DNA from: Niastella sp966211305
GTDB taxonomy: Bacteria > Bacteroidota > Bacteroidia > Chitinophagales > Chitinophagaceae
Direction: 5' to 3'
Assembly (NCBI GenBank): GCA_966211305.1
Contig: CBIHPC010000006.1
Coordinates: 18,051-82,050, forward strand
Length of the DNA stretch: 64,000 bases
Positions within the stretch are counted from its first letter, which is position 1; the number at the start of each line of letters is the position of its first letter. The position numbers were made by a program, and so were the translations under genes. The notes beneath the pieces were generated by a model that worked only from the letters and a program-made list of their open reading frames with translations, searched no databases and was not told where the DNA came from. This document shows positions 61,664-64,000 of the stretch, one piece after another.

Positions 61664-62698
61664 TCATTTTTTCTTCTTTGGTTGCTTTTTAGTGACTATA
61701 AACACACTTGCCACCGGCCGCTGTTTTCCATCGTCTGCCGGCGTTATCGTTTCCTTTCCATTCACCAGCATACAACTGCTGCTGCCGCCATCGAGGTTGA
61801 TGGCTTCCACACAACCAAGATCAACCAGCATTTTTGCCTCTTCTTCCAACGTGGCGCCTTCGGCAGTACCTGGCGCACGGCCCTGTATCACCAGTATGAT
61901 CAACCGGTTGTTACGGGTATAACCGATAGCCGTTCGCGGATGGCGGTCCTTTTTTTCAAAGGCATACAATTGTTCTTCGCGGTTAGTGATCATTACCGCC
62001 CCTTCCTGCACCAATACCGGACCGCCGCCTATGGCGGTATGCATCTTCCACCAGGTCCATTGTTCAATGGTACGCAGATCGGCAAAAGATGGATCGGGAT
62101 TGCTGCCTTTGGCTATAATAGGATGGGATTGAAATGCGTAGGGCCATCGTTTGGCGGTATCGGTAAACAGCCAGGCAACATCGGCGCGGCGTTTTTTTGA
62201 AATGCCGAATGCGCCGCGGGTAGCATAATAAAAGGAATCACTGAACAGGCTTTTCAGGGCCGGAATATTATACGCAACCATTTTTCCCTCCCTGATGATC
62301 ACGCTCAGGTTTTGATTGGTTTGAAAAGAAAAATACCCGCCATTTATAACGATATATGGTTTGCCTTCACTGGAATAATATGCTGATGGTGTATAACTGT
62401 TACCCCCGCCCGTTTGCGCGGTAAACGCGAGGTTCCTATCTTTTAGTTTTATCTGGGCGCACCAGGCTTTGAAAGGGCGGCCGTTCAGCGAATCGGAGGT
62501 TTTGAATATACGGATGGAAGCCGGAAGGTTGTCGAATTCGGTGGTTGCTTTCTTCCAGCGGAGTTGGCTAAAACCGATTGAAGGTAACAGCAGGCAAAGC
62601 AATATCGAATATCGAATGTTCAATGTAAAATGTCGAAGTTGAAATACAGGCAATATAAAGAACCTTATTGTATTTCTACTTCGACATTCGAAATTCAT
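61664..62698 (-). CDS. Phosphodiester glycosidase (NAGPA) family protein
   Basis: A protein of up to 344 residues with a C-terminal NAGPA-like domain (from about residue 70). Motifs include VINGGYFSF, IGGGPVLVQEG, RHPRTAIGYT and EAINLDGGSSSCMLVNG, typical of secreted GlcNAc-1-phosphodiester alpha-N-acetylglucosaminidase relatives. A hydrophobic segment RYSILLCLLLPSIGFSQ is a likely signal peptide. The ATG at 62698 overlaps the lipA stop (TAATG), but the first 25 residues lie in a word array, so a TTG at 62623 just before the signal peptide is an alternative start. Confidence 0.8.
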   Translation of the reverse strand: MNFECRSRNTIRFFILPVFQLRHFTLNIRYSILLCLLLPSIGFSQLRWKKATTEFDNLPASIRIFKTSDSLNGRPFKAWCAQIKLKDRNLAFTAQTGGGNSYTPSAYYSSEGKPYIVINGGYFSFQTNQNLSVIIREGKMVAYNIPALKSLFSDSFYYATRGAFGISKKRRADVAWLFTDTAKRWPYAFQSHPIIAKGSNPDPSFADLRTIEQWTWWKMHTAIGGGPVLVQEGAVMITNREEQLYAFEKKDRHPRTAIGYTRNNRLIILVIQGRAPGTAEGATLEEEAKMLVDLGCVEAINLDGGSSSCMLVNGKETITPADDGKQRPVASVFIVTKKQPKKKK

Positions 62699-62716
62699 TA
62701 TTGAATATTCATCATT
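62598..62716. repeat. Inverted heptamer arrays spanning lipA stop and next gene start
   Basis: On the minus strand: AATGATG, AATATTC, AATAATG, AATTTCG, AATGTCG words, then an AAATACA core, a spacer of about 25 bp, CTGTATTTC, and inverted GACATTT, TACATTG, AACATTC, GATATTC words. The array encodes the last five residues and stop of LipA and the first residues of the NAGPA-family protein. Confidence 0.85.
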
Positions 62717-63636
62717 TCTTTTTGTTTCAACCATTGTTCTTTACCGTAACCTGGTATAACATGGCGTTCGCTGTGGTATGAAGAACGAACGAGCGGACCG
62801 CTTTCTACATAATCGAGCCCCATATTGTAGCCGGCTTCGCGGTATTCGGCAAATTCATCGGGATGTACAAACCGTACAACCGGTAAATGCTTTTTGGTAG
62901 GTTGCAGGTACTGGCCAATTGTAATAACGTCTACCCCACTGTTGGCCAGGTCGCGGATCGTTTGCAGCACTTCTTCTTTTGTTTCGCCCAAACCCAGCAT
63001 GATACCGCTTTTTGTACGCATTCCACCCTCTTTCAGCATCTTCAGCACTTCCATGCTGCGGCGGTATTTGGCCTGAATACGTACCTGGCGGGTGAGGCGC
63101 TCAACGGTTTCTATATTGTGCGATACCACTTCAGGCGCTGCATCGATGACGCGTTGTACATCTTCTGCTTTGCCTTTGAAGTCGGGGATCAGCGTTTCGA
63201 GCGTAGTATCCGGATTTAATGCTTTTACGGCTTTGATGGTATTGTGCCAGATTATGCTGCCGCCGTCTTTCAGTTCGTCGCGGTCAACAGAGGTGAGTAC
63301 TGCGTGTTTTACCTTCATGAGGTGAATGGCTTCCGCCACGCGTTGCGGTTCGTCCCAGTCAACGGCATCGGGCCGGCCGGTGGCCACGGCGCAGAAACCG
63401 CAGCTTCGGGTGCACACATTACCAAGGATCATAAACGTAGCTGTGCCTTCGCCCCAGCATTCGCCCATATTCGGACAATTGCCGCTTTCACAAATAGTGT
63501 GGAGTTTATGTTGGTCAACCAGGTTGCGTACATGCCGGTAGTTTTCGCCGGTGGGTAATTTTACGCGCAGCCAGTTGGGCTTCTTTACAACGGAAGTTGA
63601 TTCATTTACACTACTGATAACGGGTAATTCCTGCAT
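62698..63636 (-). CDS. lipA: Lipoyl synthase
   Basis: A 312-residue radical SAM enzyme that inserts two sulfurs into octanoyl chains on lipoyl domains of dehydrogenases. The auxiliary cluster motif CESGNCPNMGEC, radical SAM motif CTRSCGFC and C-terminal RSSYHSE are all intact. Cytoplasmic. Its final residues (MMNIQ) come from a word array. The gene downstream on the same strand starts at its stop codon. Confidence 0.97.
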   Translation of the reverse strand: MQELPVISSVNESTSVVKKPNWLRVKLPTGENYRHVRNLVDQHKLHTICESGNCPNMGECWGEGTATFMILGNVCTRSCGFCAVATGRPDAVDWDEPQRVAEAIHLMKVKHAVLTSVDRDELKDGGSIIWHNTIKAVKALNPDTTLETLIPDFKGKAEDVQRVIDAAPEVVSHNIETVERLTRQVRIQAKYRRSMEVLKMLKEGGMRTKSGIMLGLGETKEEVLQTIRDLANSGVDVITIGQYLQPTKKHLPVVRFVHPDEFAEYREAGYNMGLDYVESGPLVRSSYHSERHVIPGYGKEQWLKQKEMMNIQ

Positions 63637-63837
63637 ATGTCAAATATATTCTGATTAAACCTTTGGGTGTTCCTTAACCAGGTATTATAACATCCCAAAA
63701 CCCAAAAGGTTGCTGACGCTGATATAACAAATTGATATATAGTAACCTATTGGAAAGCGTGTCTTAGAACGCCTGCAAAAATAACATAAAAAAGGGTTAT
63801 GCAGGTTTTTTGTTATCCTGTAAAGGGGTATAAATCA

Positions 63838-64000
63838 ATGAAGAAAGGCAACGAGGCATAAAGGCAACGAGGGAAAGGCAAAGGCTTCTGGCTGCAAGCG
63901 AAAACAGGCGAAAGGCGAAAGCCGAAAGCGAATACGGAATACAGCTTAAAGGTGAATGTAGATACAGGCTGAAAGCGAAAACGGGGAACTGTATTTGCTT
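63838..64000. repeat. Heptamer word arrays at the right edge
   Basis: 63841-63885 has AAAGGCA, ACGAGGC words (same family as 42391-42426). From 63899 there are GCGAAAA, GGCGAAA, GCCGAAA words, GGAATACAG, AGATACAG and CTGTATTTG (same family as 7248-7349). The array continues past the window edge. The preceding 63637-63837 has no recognised gene. Confidence 0.75.

Noticed and set aside
61598..62200. 200-residue open frame opposite the NAGPA-family gene
   Set aside because: It begins inside the bidirectional terminator and lies antisense to a gene with clear family motifs.
63637..64000. Possible CRISPR array at the right edge
   Set aside because: The repeats are 7-bp words without regular spacers of about 30 bp, and no cas genes are present.

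Overview
The window looks like chromosomal DNA of a Bacteroidota bacterium, most likely a Chitinophagaceae-type soil or freshwater organism. Supporting signs are a GLPGLI-family protein paired with an outer-membrane beta-barrel receptor, a glycine-rich TonB directly upstream of folC, a FucP-type sugar MFS transporter next to a ROK kinase, TAnnTTTG-like -7 promoter elements, and a Bacteroidota-type class I lanthipeptide leader. No rRNA, tRNA, CRISPR array or insertion sequence was recognised.

Layout: 1-13.7 kb is housekeeping (two DinB-fold proteins, TSUP exporter, TonB, FolC, Nudix hydrolase, ABC ATPase, CAP lipoprotein, fructose-bisphosphatase, aspartate kinase, MBL-fold protein, membrane MutS-like protein). 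13.7-29.2 kb is a complete class I lanthipeptide cluster: precursor, full-length LanB, LanC, a second LanC-like protein without zinc ligands, a stand-alone LanB C-terminal-type domain protein, three glycosyltransferases, a secreted erythromycin-esterase-like protein, a C39 peptidase/ABC exporter and an HlyD partner. 29.6-36.4 kb has dnaK, a membrane protein plus cytoplasmic-type amidase pair, GtrA and argS. 36.4-46.4 kb has a TPR protein, glycogen branching enzyme, an outer-membrane receptor with a GLPGLI protein, a divergent ClpP, an ECF sigma factor and two lipoproteins. 46.6-61.5 kb is mainly carbohydrate metabolism: GH106, GH13 amylase with an MFS transporter, glgC and glgA, sugar MFS and ROK kinase, plus one MacB/FtsX permease. 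The window closes with a phosphodiester glycosidase and lipA.

The most unusual non-coding signal is a recurring intergenic architecture. Many gaps carry short tandem arrays of degenerate 7-bp or 8-bp words. The word differs between loci but keeps strict phase within a locus. Arrays often occur as inverted pairs, are often bordered by a G(A/G)(A/G)ATACAG core or its complement, and frequently begin at, or contain, the stop codon of the adjacent gene. They resemble in principle the heptanucleotide STRR repeats of heterocystous cyanobacteria. They are dense in 1-12 kb, occur again at 31.8, 33.5, 42.4, 57.1, 60.5, 62.6 and 63.9 kb, and are absent from the lanthipeptide cluster.

In the lanthipeptide pathway, LanB would dehydrate Ser/Thr of the precursor, LanC would close thioether rings, glycosyltransferases may decorate the product, and the C39 transporter would cut after Gly-Gly and export it with HlyD. 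The roles of the zinc-less LanC-like protein, the esterase homologue and the glycosyltransferases are inferred from position only.
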